A DNA stretch of 64,000 nt from Clostridium sp. D53t1_180928_C8 (lineage in GTDB: Bacteria > Bacillota > Clostridia > Clostridiales > Clostridiaceae): positions 12,967-76,966 of the forward strand of contig NZ_JADPEL010000010.1 of the NCBI RefSeq assembly GCF_015667795.1, read 5' to 3'. This document shows, one piece after another, positions 9,047 through 17,584 of the stretch; positions within the stretch are counted from its first letter, which is position 1, and the number at the start of each line of letters is the position of its first letter. The position numbers and the translations under genes are program-made. Below the pieces are notes generated by a model. It saw only the letters and a list, made by a program, of their open reading frames with translations, was not told where the DNA came from and did no database searches.

Positions 9047-9078
9047 ACTTATCACTATTTTTGTTCATTTATTACAAA

Positions 9079-9100
9079 AATGATATTATTTTTTATCATT
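9079..9100. promoter_or_regulatory. Candidate PucR operator
   Basis: AATGATA (9079-9085) and TATCATT (9094-9100) are perfect 7-bp inverted arms with an 8-base spacer, between the divergent creatininase and pucR-like genes. The region is AT-rich, so chance is not excluded. Confidence 0.3.
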
Positions 9101-9180
9101 AAGTACCATAGAAATATTTATAAATACATTATAAAATAAAAGCAATAATTAATATAAAATTTGTACTAGGAGGCTTACTA

Positions 9181-10368
9181 ATGTTTCAATGTAAAGATTT
9201 ATTCACTCTACCATCTTTATTTAATATTAAATTAATTTGTGGCAATAATGGTCTTAATAACATAATCCGCTGGGCATATAAAGCGGAAAGTCTTGATTTA
9301 TCTAACTGGGTTAAAGGTGGCGAGCTTCTTATAGTTAGTGGTGCTGTTATTGAAAGAAATGATTTTAATCTATCAGCTTTAATAAATTTAGCAATTAATT
9401 TAAAACTAAGTGGAGCTTTGTTACTAGTAGGTGATAATTATATTAAATCAATTCCTAAGCAATTACTAAATCTTTGCAATAAAAATAATTTTCCTATTTT
9501 TATAATTCCCTGGAGTACTCCTCTTGTAAATATTTTTGAGGAATTAGGTCATGCAATTGTAACAAGCAATATGAATAAAAATAATGAAAACTTTGTTGCT
9601 AATATTGTTTTTGGAAAAGAATATTCAAAAGAGGAGCTTTTATTAAAAGCTGATAATTTAAATTATAATTTAGAAAATCCTCAAACTGTTTTTTTAATTC
9701 GCTTTCATGATAATATTAATTCTAAACTTAATAAAATATCCTTAAATGAATTTGAAATAAATGAATTTACTTCTTATCTTACCTCTTTATTTGAAAGTAA
9801 TGATATGAATATTATTATTTCATCTTATGGAAATAACATAATAGGACTTTTTTCCTCTAATAAAGGTACTAATATCTTAAATAGCATTTTTAATTCCTTT
9901 ATTTTAGATGTCACAAAAAAAATTCAACAGCTATCAATTACTATAGGTATTGGTAAAACCTATAACAGTGCTTCAAATATTCAAAAAAGTTTTAAAGAAG
10001 CTTCAAAATGTATGGAAATAGCAGCTAAACTAAACAAATCAAATAATATACTTTATTATGAAGAACTCGGTATACTTTCTTTATTCTTTGAATTAGATAG
10101 AAAAGATCTTCTAAAGGAATTTTCTAATCAAGTGTTAGGTGGATTAATTGATTATGATAAAAAGCATAAAGGCGAGCTTCTAAAAACAGTTGAAGTTTAT
10201 CTTAATAACAATTGTAATATTATTAAAACTTCTGAAGAATTATCTACCCATAGAAATACTATAAAATATAGACTAAAGAAAGTTGAAACTATTTGTGAGT
10301 CTTCTTTAAACAATCATTTATTTAGAGTTAATATTCAAAATGCATTATTAATTCATACTTTTATATAA
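9181..10368 (+). CDS. PucR-family transcriptional regulator
   Basis: This 395-residue protein has an N-terminal PucR domain (about residues 1-125; ESLDLSNWVKGGELLIVSG), a central segment, and a C-terminal PucR-type helix-turn-helix (about 335-390; LLKTVEVYLNNN...STHRNTIKYRLKKVE). Members of this family control purine and other nitrogen-compound catabolism. It is divergent from the creatininase/CodA-like unit and is its obvious candidate regulator. AGGAGG is 7 bases before the ATG. Whether it activates or represses, and its effector, cannot be read from sequence; many PucR proteins act as activators. Confidence 0.85.
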   Translation: MFQCKDLFTLPSLFNIKLICGNNGLNNIIRWAYKAESLDLSNWVKGGELLIVSGAVIERNDFNLSALINLAINLKLSGALLLVGDNYIKSIPKQLLNLCNKNNFPIFIIPWSTPLVNIFEELGHAIVTSNMNKNNENFVANIVFGKEYSKEELLLKADNLNYNLENPQTVFLIRFHDNINSKLNKISLNEFEINEFTSYLTSLFESNDMNIIISSYGNNIIGLFSSNKGTNILNSIFNSFILDVTKKIQQLSITIGIGKTYNSASNIQKSFKEASKCMEIAAKLNKSNNILYYEELGILSLFFELDRKDLLKEFSNQVLGGLIDYDKKHKGELLKTVEVYLNNNCNIIKTSEELSTHRNTIKYRLKKVETICESSLNNHLFRVNIQNALLIHTFI

Positions 10369-10477
10369 TTAACCTTTAACCAATTTAATAACCTTATACT
10401 ATAAATAAGTAGTAGAGATATTAATTTTCAAACTCCCCTTATTTATTAAATAATTATTGTAATATTATATTTCAAGG

Positions 10478-10506
10478 TTGATTGGGAATATTAATTTTGA
10501 TATGAT
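10478..10506 (+). promoter_or_regulatory. Promoter of the thioredoxin-like gene
   Basis: TTGATT (10478-10483), a 17-base spacer and TATGAT (10501-10506) fit the housekeeping consensus, 28 bases before the ATG. Confidence 0.7.
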
Positions 10507-10533
10507 AGTCTAAAAAAACTAGGAGGTTTTTTT

Positions 10534-10884
10534 ATGTTTGAAGAAAATTCATATAAAGAAAATGTAGAACTATTTGAAAATATTCTTTCTGAAGAAGCAG
10601 ATAAACTACTATCTAATGAAAATTTAGCCATTGTTTATATAGGTAGAGAAACATGTCCATACTGCCGTAAATTTGCTAAAAAGCTAAGCGACTTAGTTAA
10701 TGAAATTAATACAACTATTTATTATATAGATAGTTCTAATAGTTCAGATAATTATATTAATTCTTTTAGAGAAAAATATAATATTGTAACTGTTCCTGGA
10801 TTTATTGTTGGTAAAAATGGAGATATTCAAGTTCGTTGTGATTCTTCAACTCCTGAAGAGGAAATTTTAGAAATGATACAATAA
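10534..10884 (+). CDS. Thioredoxin-like protein (PedC/BrcD-type)
   Basis: This is a 116-residue single-domain thioredoxin fold. IVYIGRETCPYCRKF carries the CPYC redox pair at about residues 41-44, and TVPGF holds the conserved cis-Pro. The GRxTCPYCRKF pattern resembles the bacteriocin-accessory PedC/BrcD group rather than classical thioredoxin (WCGPC). No signal peptide, so it is cytoplasmic. No bacteriocin gene is adjacent, so a general disulfide-reducing role is as likely. It has its own promoter, AGGAGG site and terminator and is monocistronic. Confidence 0.8.
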   Translation: MFEENSYKENVELFENILSEEADKLLSNENLAIVYIGRETCPYCRKFAKKLSDLVNEINTTIYYIDSSNSSDNYINSFREKYNIVTVPGFIVGKNGDIQVRCDSSTPEEEILEMIQ

Positions 10885-10912
10885 ATATAATTTATCTTTA
10901 AATTTAACATTA

Positions 10913-10958
10913 AAAACTAGCTATGCGTAAAATCTATACATAGCTAGTTTTATTATTC
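10913..10958 (+). terminator. Terminator after the thioredoxin-like gene
   Basis: AAAACTAGCTATG (10913-10925) pairs perfectly with CATAGCTAGTTTT (10939-10951), followed by a T-rich tract. Confidence 0.85.
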
Positions 10959-11048
10959 TCACTTAAAAATTTAATAAATATACTACTAAATACAATAGCA
11001 ATAATACTCATAATTGTAAATAGTAATGCTACATGATAAAAATAATAT

Positions 11049-11957
11049 TTATGAAAGTAAGCTTTCGTAAATTATACCTTCCCTAAGTCCTACTGCACTT
11101 ATAATATACTTTTCTGAATTTAAATATTGTATTATTGTTAAAATAGCTCCAAGTGGTGCTGCAAATATATCTGCTCTATTTCTTGATAAGCCCTTTAAAT
11201 TATATCTTTCATTAATTGATAGTTTTAAAAATTCATCATATATTTGTGAAATTTCAGCTTTTGTCATACTATAGCTATGAAGCAATTGCTTTGGATAATT
11301 TTCATCACCTTTAGATACTCTTCCTATATGCTTTGCAATGCCACCAATACCTATTACATTCATTTTATTATTTTTCTTAATCCAAGGTATCTCTTCAAGT
11401 TTATTATTGATAAATGAATTAAGTTCTATATTTTTCTCCTCTGTCTCAATATTATTAAACATATTAGTAAGAGGAATACATCCTAATGATAAGCTTATAC
11501 TATCCTTTAACTCTCCATTTTCCATAAGAGTAATTTCCATACTTGAGCCACCTAAATCTAATAATATAGCATTCTTTTCTATCATAGAATTTTTAATTGC
11601 TAAATATCCATATCTAGCCTCTTCTTTACCTGATAAAATATTTACTGAATATCCAAGCTCTCTTTTAATTTTATTACATACCTCTTCTCCATTAGTTGCT
11701 CTTCTAACAGCCTCTGTTGCAACTACATAATTATCTATAACTTTATAATTTTCACAAATAATCTTAAAATTACTTAATACATCAAGAGCTATATCTGTTC
11801 CTTCATCAATCAAATAATTATCTTCTGTTAAGTAACTACCTAATCTAATAGTTTTTTTTGATTCATTAATTATTTTAAATATTGAGCCGTCATTTATTTC
11901 ATAAATTATTAACCTTAAAGAATTTGATCCAATATCTATTATTGCTCGTCTTTCCAC
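11049..11957 (-). CDS. Ppx/GppA family phosphatase
   Basis: It belongs to the exopolyphosphatase / pppGpp phosphatase family of the ASKHA fold. Visible motifs are AIIDIGSNSLRLIIYE (phosphate-1 loop), VATEAVRRA, a catalytic-region GKEEARYGYLA, and LLDLGGSSMEI (phosphate-2). It is about 300 residues, the short single-module form without the extra C-terminal HD domain of E. coli Ppx. The start is uncertain: GTG at 11957 has GGGGG at 7 bases, whereas the ATG at 11972 has AGG only 3 bases away. Polyphosphate versus pppGpp as substrate cannot be decided. Confidence 0.85.
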   Translation of the reverse strand: MERRAIIDIGSNSLRLIIYEINDGSIFKIINESKKTIRLGSYLTEDNYLIDEGTDIALDVLSNFKIICENYKVIDNYVVATEAVRRATNGEEVCNKIKRELGYSVNILSGKEEARYGYLAIKNSMIEKNAILLDLGGSSMEITLMENGELKDSISLSLGCIPLTNMFNNIETEEKNIELNSFINNKLEEIPWIKKNNKMNVIGIGGIAKHIGRVSKGDENYPKQLLHSYSMTKAEISQIYDEFLKLSINERYNLKGLSRNRADIFAAPLGAILTIIQYLNSEKYIISAVGLREGIIYESLLS

Positions 11958-12048
11958 TTTAATTACCCCCATATTCCTCAAAATTAAATAGATTATATAA
12001 CTCTTCTTTATAAATATATTATACCACTTACATACATATCATTATAAA

Positions 12049-12087
12049 ATTAAAGCGTCTCCTATAAAATATAGAACACACTTTAAT
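12049..12087 (-). terminator. Possible terminator of the ABC exporter operon
   Basis: ATTAAAG and CTTTAAT arms enclose an inner CCTATA/TATAG pairing with several mismatches, just after the last permease gene. The stem is imperfect. Confidence 0.35.
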
Positions 12088-12104
12088 ATTTTTGAATATT
12101 AACT

Positions 12105-13232
12105 TTATTTCAATTCCCTCACTAATATAATTTTATTTTTAGTACAGAAAACACTTAATAAGAACAACACTAATGTTAATAATAATAGACATGCTATTAA
12201 TGGCACTATACTTATAAAGCCTTCATTTGCCATTAGCTTTTCAAATATTATATAAAGCCATCTTATTGGCAAGGCATTTCCTAGCTTTTGCATTCCTTCA
12301 CTCATCATTTCAAAAGGCCAATATGATCCACTTAGCATAAATACAGGTATAGTAAATGTAGTCATTACAAGAGTAAATATCATTTTATTTTTTATTATGG
12401 ATGATAAGAATAAACCTAAAGAAATAGCCATTAATACTAAAATTAACATTAATAACACTACAATAAAGTCATATTTAAATCCAAAATCAAAATTAGCTAC
12501 TTTGCAAATAATATAATACTCTATTGCTGGTATACAGCTTACTAAAAAATACACTATTAATTGTGCTCCATAATATTGCCTTTCACTTACTTTGCTTAAT
12601 AATATTCTTTCCTTAGTATTTTGTCTTTCATCTTCTAATATAAACCCACAACTCATAGCAGCTGTAATAAATATAATATATAAAACCATCCCCATAGAAT
12701 TATATGGATCTTTACTTTTATTAACTTCACTTATAATATTATATTCTGGTTTAGAATTGTTAAAAGTGTCTAAAACTTTATCTATACCATCTTTTTCAAC
12801 ATCTACATTGTTACATATCATTGCTAAAGAAGAAACTTCACCTTCTAAATATGCTGTTACTATAGGAGCAGCTTCTCCAGCACTTATTGATTTTACTTTT
12901 ATTATATTTTCTTTTCCATTTAAAATATCTTCAGTAAAATTCTTATCTATTATTACAACTACTGAACATTCCTCAAAAATCAGATTACTAGTATACTCTT
13001 CCTCACTATCTACAAAGCTAATATTGGCTCCACTCATATTACCTAATTTTTCTTCTATAGCTTTACCAAACTCACCATTATCTTTATTATAAATACCAAT
13101 ATTTATTGAGCCCATTGATTCACCAAATGATGTAAAGAAAAATATTAAAATAGCAGGTAAAATAAAAGTTATAAATAAAAAGCTTTTTCTCTTAAGTAAT
13201 ATTTTTAATGTATTTTTTATTATTCTAAACAT
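12105..13232 (-). CDS. ABC-2 type exporter permease
   Basis: This 375-residue protein has the ABC-2 permease layout: one N-terminal membrane segment (about 12-30), a ~150-residue extracytoplasmic domain, then five hydrophobic segments (about 185-370). The segment around MLSGSYWPFEMM is a typical ABC-2 loop. Its ATG overlaps the end of the preceding permease gene by 8 bp, which implies translational coupling and a heterodimeric channel with the ATPase at 14391. Substrate unknown; exporters next to LiaRS-like systems are often involved in antimicrobial-peptide or lipid-related stress (inference). Confidence 0.85.
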   Translation of the reverse strand: MFRIIKNTLKILLKRKSFLFITFILPAILIFFFTSFGESMGSINIGIYNKDNGEFGKAIEEKLGNMSGANISFVDSEEEYTSNLIFEECSVVVIIDKNFTEDILNGKENIIKVKSISAGEAAPIVTAYLEGEVSSLAMICNNVDVEKDGIDKVLDTFNNSKPEYNIISEVNKSKDPYNSMGMVLYIIFITAAMSCGFILEDERQNTKERILLSKVSERQYYGAQLIVYFLVSCIPAIEYYIICKVANFDFGFKYDFIVVLLMLILVLMAISLGLFLSSIIKNKMIFTLVMTTFTIPVFMLSGSYWPFEMMSEGMQKLGNALPIRWLYIIFEKLMANEGFISIVPLIACLLLLTLVLFLLSVFCTKNKIILVRELK

Positions 13233-14376
13233 CTATTGTTGCACCTCTCTTCTTCATAACTATGCTATATAAAATTAACAGTAAAATTGATAATACAATT
13301 GGAATAATTATTGCTACTAAATATAAATTAGATTTTAATCCGCATATCATTGAACTTGTAGCTGTATTAATCCAGTAAATTGGACTTAAATACATTAACT
13401 TATTAAGCACAGGAACTGTAGTAATCATTGCTCTTGTAGTATAACATCCCCCTAATGCACAAATTGCAAAAGTTGCACCATTTAATATTCCAGAAACTGC
13501 AGTATCAGTTTTGCAAGTTATACCTATAATAGCTCCAAACATTGATGAAAATAATCCAAATACCACAAATAACAATATAAATTTCAATGTGTTTTCTCCC
13601 CAATTAACCTTTAATATTAAGCTTGTATAAATATAAACTAATATTATTTGTAAAATACTAATTATAGTTCCTAAAGCAACCTTAGAAAGTATCATTGTTC
13701 TTTCAGTAGCCTTTGACATTTTTATTCTATTAATTGTGTTTAATTGTCTTTCTTTATATACCAACTCACCAATTACTGCTGCCCCATTTAAAATAATTAA
13801 TGCTAGCTCTGCAAAAGTATAATATTCAGCAGCAGTTACAGTTCTTTTACCACCAACATCTTCACTAACTACATATTCATCATAAGCATTTTCAACTAAA
13901 TTACTAAAGCTTTGTGGACTTAAAACTCCTATGGTTTCATAAGTAGCATATTGATTAAATAATGATTCCAACATACTTTTAAAAACTTTAGATTTCATAG
14001 TGTCACCACTTTTAGAAGTATATATGTCAAATTTATCTTTTTTTAAATCTATATAAGCAATAGCCTTCCTTTTATCTACTTTATCTTTAACTTCTTCTAA
14101 GTCATTAACTTCTTTAAAATCTATATTAATTTCTTTTTTAATTCCTTCCATAAATGCAAAAAATCCATCTTTATATTTTGAATCCTCACTTATTGTATAG
14201 TAAACTATTGAATCTTTATCCTTGTCTCCAAATATCTCTACTTCTGTGCTCATCATATTTTTTAAACTTAAACTTAAAGTAGTTATTAATATTATTGGAA
14301 AAAGAAATAGCATCATTATATTTCCTTTTGACCTAAAGAACATTTTTAGCTCTTTTTTTAGCATTACTAAAAACAT
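13225..14376 (-). CDS. ABC-2 type exporter permease
   Basis: This 383-residue permease has the same architecture as its downstream neighbour: N-terminal membrane segment (about 20-38), a large extracytoplasmic domain (about 40-185), then five or six membrane segments. ALGGCYTTRAMI in the C-terminal half corresponds to the loop seen in other ABC-2 permeases. GGAGGGGGTGAG precedes the ATG. It starts 14 bp after the ATPase gene and overlaps the next permease gene, so ATPase-permease-permease form one operon. Confidence 0.85.
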   Translation of the reverse strand: MFLVMLKKELKMFFRSKGNIMMLFLFPIILITTLSLSLKNMMSTEVEIFGDKDKDSIVYYTISEDSKYKDGFFAFMEGIKKEINIDFKEVNDLEEVKDKVDKRKAIAYIDLKKDKFDIYTSKSGDTMKSKVFKSMLESLFNQYATYETIGVLSPQSFSNLVENAYDEYVVSEDVGGKRTVTAAEYYTFAELALIILNGAAVIGELVYKERQLNTINRIKMSKATERTMILSKVALGTIISILQIILVYIYTSLILKVNWGENTLKFILLFVVFGLFSSMFGAIIGITCKTDTAVSGILNGATFAICALGGCYTTRAMITTVPVLNKLMYLSPIYWINTATSSMICGLKSNLYLVAIIIPIVLSILLLILYSIVMKKRGATIDV

Positions 14377-14390
14377 AGTCTCACCCCCTC

Positions 14391-15320
14391 CTAATCTCTA
14401 AGTTTTTTACCTGTTAATGCTAAGAATACATTTTCTAAAGTTGGCTCTGAATTTTCAATATTACTAATTTCGCCGCCTAAGCTTAATGTAGTTTCTATTA
14501 TTTTAGTAAGTAAATTACTATTTTTTATTGTCGATATTTTATACTCATTTTCACTATTAACTACTTTTTCTATACCTGTTATTTCTAATAATTTGTCTTC
14601 AAATCCATTTATTTTTTCTTTAACCTTTATATTAAAAATTCTCTTATTTCCTATTAAATTTTTAAGCTCTTCACTTGTCCCTTCTGCAATTACATTTCCT
14701 TTATCAACTATTGCAATCCTATCACAAATTTCATCTACTTCTTGCATATAGTGAGACGTATATATTACAGTTGCCCCCTCATCTCTTAACCTTAATACAG
14801 ATTTTAAGATATGATTTCTTGATTGTGGATCAATTCCTACAGTTGGTTCATCCATAATTATTAATTTTGGAGAATGTGCTATAGCACAAGCAATATTTAA
14901 TCTTCTTTTCATTCCTCCTGAAAATTCTGATGCTTTTTTACTTCTAACATCAGTTAAACCAACAAAATCTAAAACCTTGTTAACTCGTGCTTTTAAATCT
15001 GCTCCTCTAAAACCATATAATGAACAGAAAAATTCAATATTTTCTTCAGCTGTTAAATCCCAATAAAGAGCAAAATCCTGCGGTACTATTCCTATATTTT
15101 CTTTAAACTTTCTTGTTTTAGTTTCCTTTTCTTCATAAATTATTTGCCCTGAAGTTCTTTTTATTAGGCCGCATATCATTCCAATAAGTGTGCTTTTACC
15201 AGCTCCATTAGGACCAAGTATTCCAAAAATTTCTCCTTTATTTACTTCTAAATCAATATCATTTACTGCTATCATATCCCCATATTCTTTAGATATCTTT
15301 TTTATTTCAAGCATTTTCAT
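14391..15320 (-). CDS. ABC exporter ATP-binding protein
   Basis: This 309-residue ATPase has a Walker A GPNGAGKST (about 37-45), Q-loop VPQDFALY, signature FSGGMKRRL, Walker B LIIMDEPTVGID and the switch His in YTSHYMQE. The ~90-residue C-terminal extension is typical of DrrA/CcmA-type drug and lipid exporters. GGAGG stands 9 bases before the ATG. It is the first gene of the exporter operon, and a terminator-like hairpin stands about 40 bases upstream, separating it from the two-component genes. Confidence 0.92.
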   Translation of the reverse strand: MKMLEIKKISKEYGDMIAVNDIDLEVNKGEIFGILGPNGAGKSTLIGMICGLIKRTSGQIIYEEKETKTRKFKENIGIVPQDFALYWDLTAEENIEFFCSLYGFRGADLKARVNKVLDFVGLTDVRSKKASEFSGGMKRRLNIACAIAHSPKLIIMDEPTVGIDPQSRNHILKSVLRLRDEGATVIYTSHYMQEVDEICDRIAIVDKGNVIAEGTSEELKNLIGNKRIFNIKVKEKINGFEDKLLEITGIEKVVNSENEYKISTIKNSNLLTKIIETTLSLGGEISNIENSEPTLENVFLALTGKKLRD

Positions 15321-15358
15321 ACACCTAAACCTCCATTTTCTTTATACTTTTATTATAT

Positions 15359-15395
15359 AAAAAAAGGTAATATCCCCCTACTGAAGAATATCACC
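15359..15395 (-). terminator. Terminator between two-component system and ABC exporter
   Basis: On the minus strand GGTGATATTC and GGATATTACC pair with one G-U and one mismatch (plus 15366-15395), followed by TTTTTTT. It sits 47 bases after the response-regulator stop and about 40 bases before the ATPase start, so it may attenuate rather than fully separate the two units. Confidence 0.65.
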
Positions 15396-15442
15396 TTCTA
15401 TATATTACATTTGTCATATTTATCTGTTGTCTAAAAATCAAT

Positions 15443-16063
15443 TTATAAATTTCCCTTTAAATAATTAACAGCAATGGCTGTTCTATGATCTAAATCTGTT
15501 TTATCTAATATCATAGTTATATAATTTCTAATAGTTCCTTCAGAAATAAATAGCTTTTTACTTATTTCTTTATTACTAAGCCCTTCGCTTATTGCAATAA
15601 TAATATCCTTTTCCCTATCTGTAAAATCATATTTAGTAAACTGTGGACCACTTGCTTTACCTTGAAATTTATTTAATACATTTTCATTCATTACAATAGT
15701 GTTACTATAAACTGAAGTAATACTTTGAGCAATTTGATCTGGAGTACTATTTTTTAAGATATATCCTTTAGCCCCATATTCCATTGCTTCATTAATATAA
15801 TCTTCTTCGTCAAAAGTAGTTAAAATCAAACATTTAGTATCTGTTTTGTTCACAATTTCTTTTACTGCTTCAACTCCAGACAATTTCGGCATTCTAATAT
15901 CTAAAAGTGCTACATCTATTTTTTCTTTCATGCATATATTTATAGCCGCTTGTCCATCTTCAGCTACCGCAGTAATCTCAATATCACCTTTTAATGGTAA
16001 TAATACCTTTAAGCTTTCTCTTATTAAACTATCATCATCACATATCAATACTTTAATGCTCAT
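15443..16063 (-). CDS. NarL/LuxR-family response regulator
   Basis: The 206-residue protein has a receiver domain (1-120) with acidic pocket CDDD (residues 8-11), phospho-acceptor Asp55 in LLDIRMP and Lys in LKNSTP. A LuxR-type helix-turn-helix follows (about 140-206; LTDREKDIIIAISEGLSNKEIS-like). It overlaps the kinase gene by 11 bp, so kinase and regulator are coupled. The likely target is the adjacent ABC exporter, as in LiaRS/VraSR and similar systems (inference). Confidence 0.9.
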   Translation of the reverse strand: MSIKVLICDDDSLIRESLKVLLPLKGDIEITAVAEDGQAAINICMKEKIDVALLDIRMPKLSGVEAVKEIVNKTDTKCLILTTFDEEDYINEAMEYGAKGYILKNSTPDQIAQSITSVYSNTIVMNENVLNKFQGKASGPQFTKYDFTDREKDIIIAISEGLSNKEISKKLFISEGTIRNYITMILDKTDLDHRTAIAVNYLKGNL

Positions 16064-17207
16064 TTTTTCTCCTCTTATTTATAATCATATTTACAACAAA
16101 ACCATTATCGTTATAATATTCAACTCTGCCATTAATCTCTTCTAATCTTTCTTCTATTCCTCTTAGTCCTAATCCCTTTGATAATTTTTCAAATCCATTA
16201 CCATTATCTCTTATTTCAACTCTATAAAACATATTAAATACTAATATAGCTACAGTTATCTTAGTTGCATTTGAATACTTCGCCGCATTAGTTAATGTTT
16301 CTTTAATGTTTTCTTCCATAATCCTAAGATCTATCAACTTAATAGTGGAAGTATCGCCCTCACATAAAAAAGCTGTTTCTATTCCACTTACATATTGAAA
16401 TTTTAATACAAGCTCCTTTATTGTCTCAATTCCTATAACTGATTGTCCTGGTTTCACTTGCCTCAAGAACTCACGTATTTCTTCCATTCCCTGTCTTAAA
16501 TTAGTCATAGATGTTTCTAATGACTTCTTTGCAATTTCATCTTCCTTTCCTATCATTTCTTTAGTTACTTCTAATTGCATAATAGAGCTTGTTATCCTAT
16601 GACCTAAATGATCATGTAGCTTTTGTGCTATAAAATTACGCTCCTTTAGAACCGTTATAATATTATTTTGATCTAAGTACTTTTCTAACTCATCAATCTT
16701 TTTTTCCATAACTATTTTACTATTACTGCTATCTTTATTTAACTTCTTATACTTTTCTTCTCTAACAAATTTATCTTTAATTTCGCATAAATACAAATTC
16801 GTAATAACAATAATTATGCTAATTATTGTTAACTCTTTAATACTAATATATTCTAAACTAGTAATAAATAAAATGGATATTGATATTACCATATTAATAT
16901 ATGGCATAAGCTTATCTTCAAATAAATCAAATAATAATGCTGTTAATAATAATGCTGTATATGTATATCCTATAAACATGCTAATAATTACTAGTATAAT
17001 CTCCACTACTGTTATTACCTTATAATTTACTTTAATTATATTTTTTGTTAGTTGAATACAATCTATTAAAAGTATAAATAATATTGCATAAATAATATGA
17101 TCAAATCTTTTCCATGATACGCCTGTTAATATTATAATTCCTATAGACACTAAAATCATAAATATAGTTATTGTCTTTTTTATATACCTCTCCTCCTTTT
17201 GAAACAA
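16053..17207 (-). CDS. Sensor histidine kinase (HisKA_3 type)
   Basis: It has five or six membrane segments in the first 140 residues, a coiled linker, a HisKA_3 dimerisation region with phospho-acceptor His198 in KLHDHLGHRI (DesK/LiaS style), and a C-terminal HATPase domain with NAAKYSNA and DNGNGFEKLSKGLGLRG. No large sensory domain is present, so the signal is probably membrane-derived. The start is uncertain: the TTG at 17207 has no good ribosome site, and an AAAGGAGGAG lies inside the frame about 8 bases before an ATA codon; the first ATG is at 17159. Confidence 0.85.
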   Translation of the reverse strand: MFQKEERYIKKTITIFMILVSIGIIILTGVSWKRFDHIIYAILFILLIDCIQLTKNIIKVNYKVITVVEIILVIISMFIGYTYTALLLTALLFDLFEDKLMPYINMVISISILFITSLEYISIKELTIISIIIVITNLYLCEIKDKFVREEKYKKLNKDSSNSKIVMEKKIDELEKYLDQNNIITVLKERNFIAQKLHDHLGHRITSSIMQLEVTKEMIGKEDEIAKKSLETSMTNLRQGMEEIREFLRQVKPGQSVIGIETIKELVLKFQYVSGIETAFLCEGDTSTIKLIDLRIMEENIKETLTNAAKYSNATKITVAILVFNMFYRVEIRDNGNGFEKLSKGLGLRGIEERLEEINGRVEYYNDNGFVVNMIINKRRKNEH

Positions 17208-17584
17208 ATTTCCAATATATCTCTATTACAAGGATTTTTTCATTCCCGATATATATTTAAATTCATATACTCTATCTATACGTCTTAATCTTTATTAATT
17301 ATAACATATTTAAAAAATTCTACTGTTAAGTCTAAATCAATATGCAATGTATATAAATTTATATACATTTATTATTTCAAATCCAACTACTTAAATCATG
17401 AAATTTTATATATAAAAACTAATAAAACTTTAATTTATATACTGGTTTCTCACTATAAATATCATTTAAACACTGACATTTTATAACTATTACCAATCTA
17501 CTCTATATACAATAACTATCAATTCATGTATAGTATAATAAGTATAATTATACATTATATATACACACTAAGGAGGATATACCT
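17208..17584. other. Divergent intergenic region, kinase / threonine aldolase
   Basis: This 377-base AT-rich region holds no convincing gene. TATAAT occurs at about 17534 upstream of the aldolase, without a clear -35 box. A 12-bp perfect palindrome GTATAATTATAC (17542-17553) follows it and AAGGAGG sits before the aldolase ATG. Confidence 0.5.

Noticed and set aside
8888-9180. Known riboswitch (purine, guanidine or T-box) upstream of the creatininase unit
   Set aside because: No conserved aptamer core was recognised, and the distance from the predicted start site to the terminator is too short.
12592-13092. 166-codon plus-strand frame opposite an ABC permease
   Set aside because: It overlaps a well-supported permease gene entirely and resembles no family.
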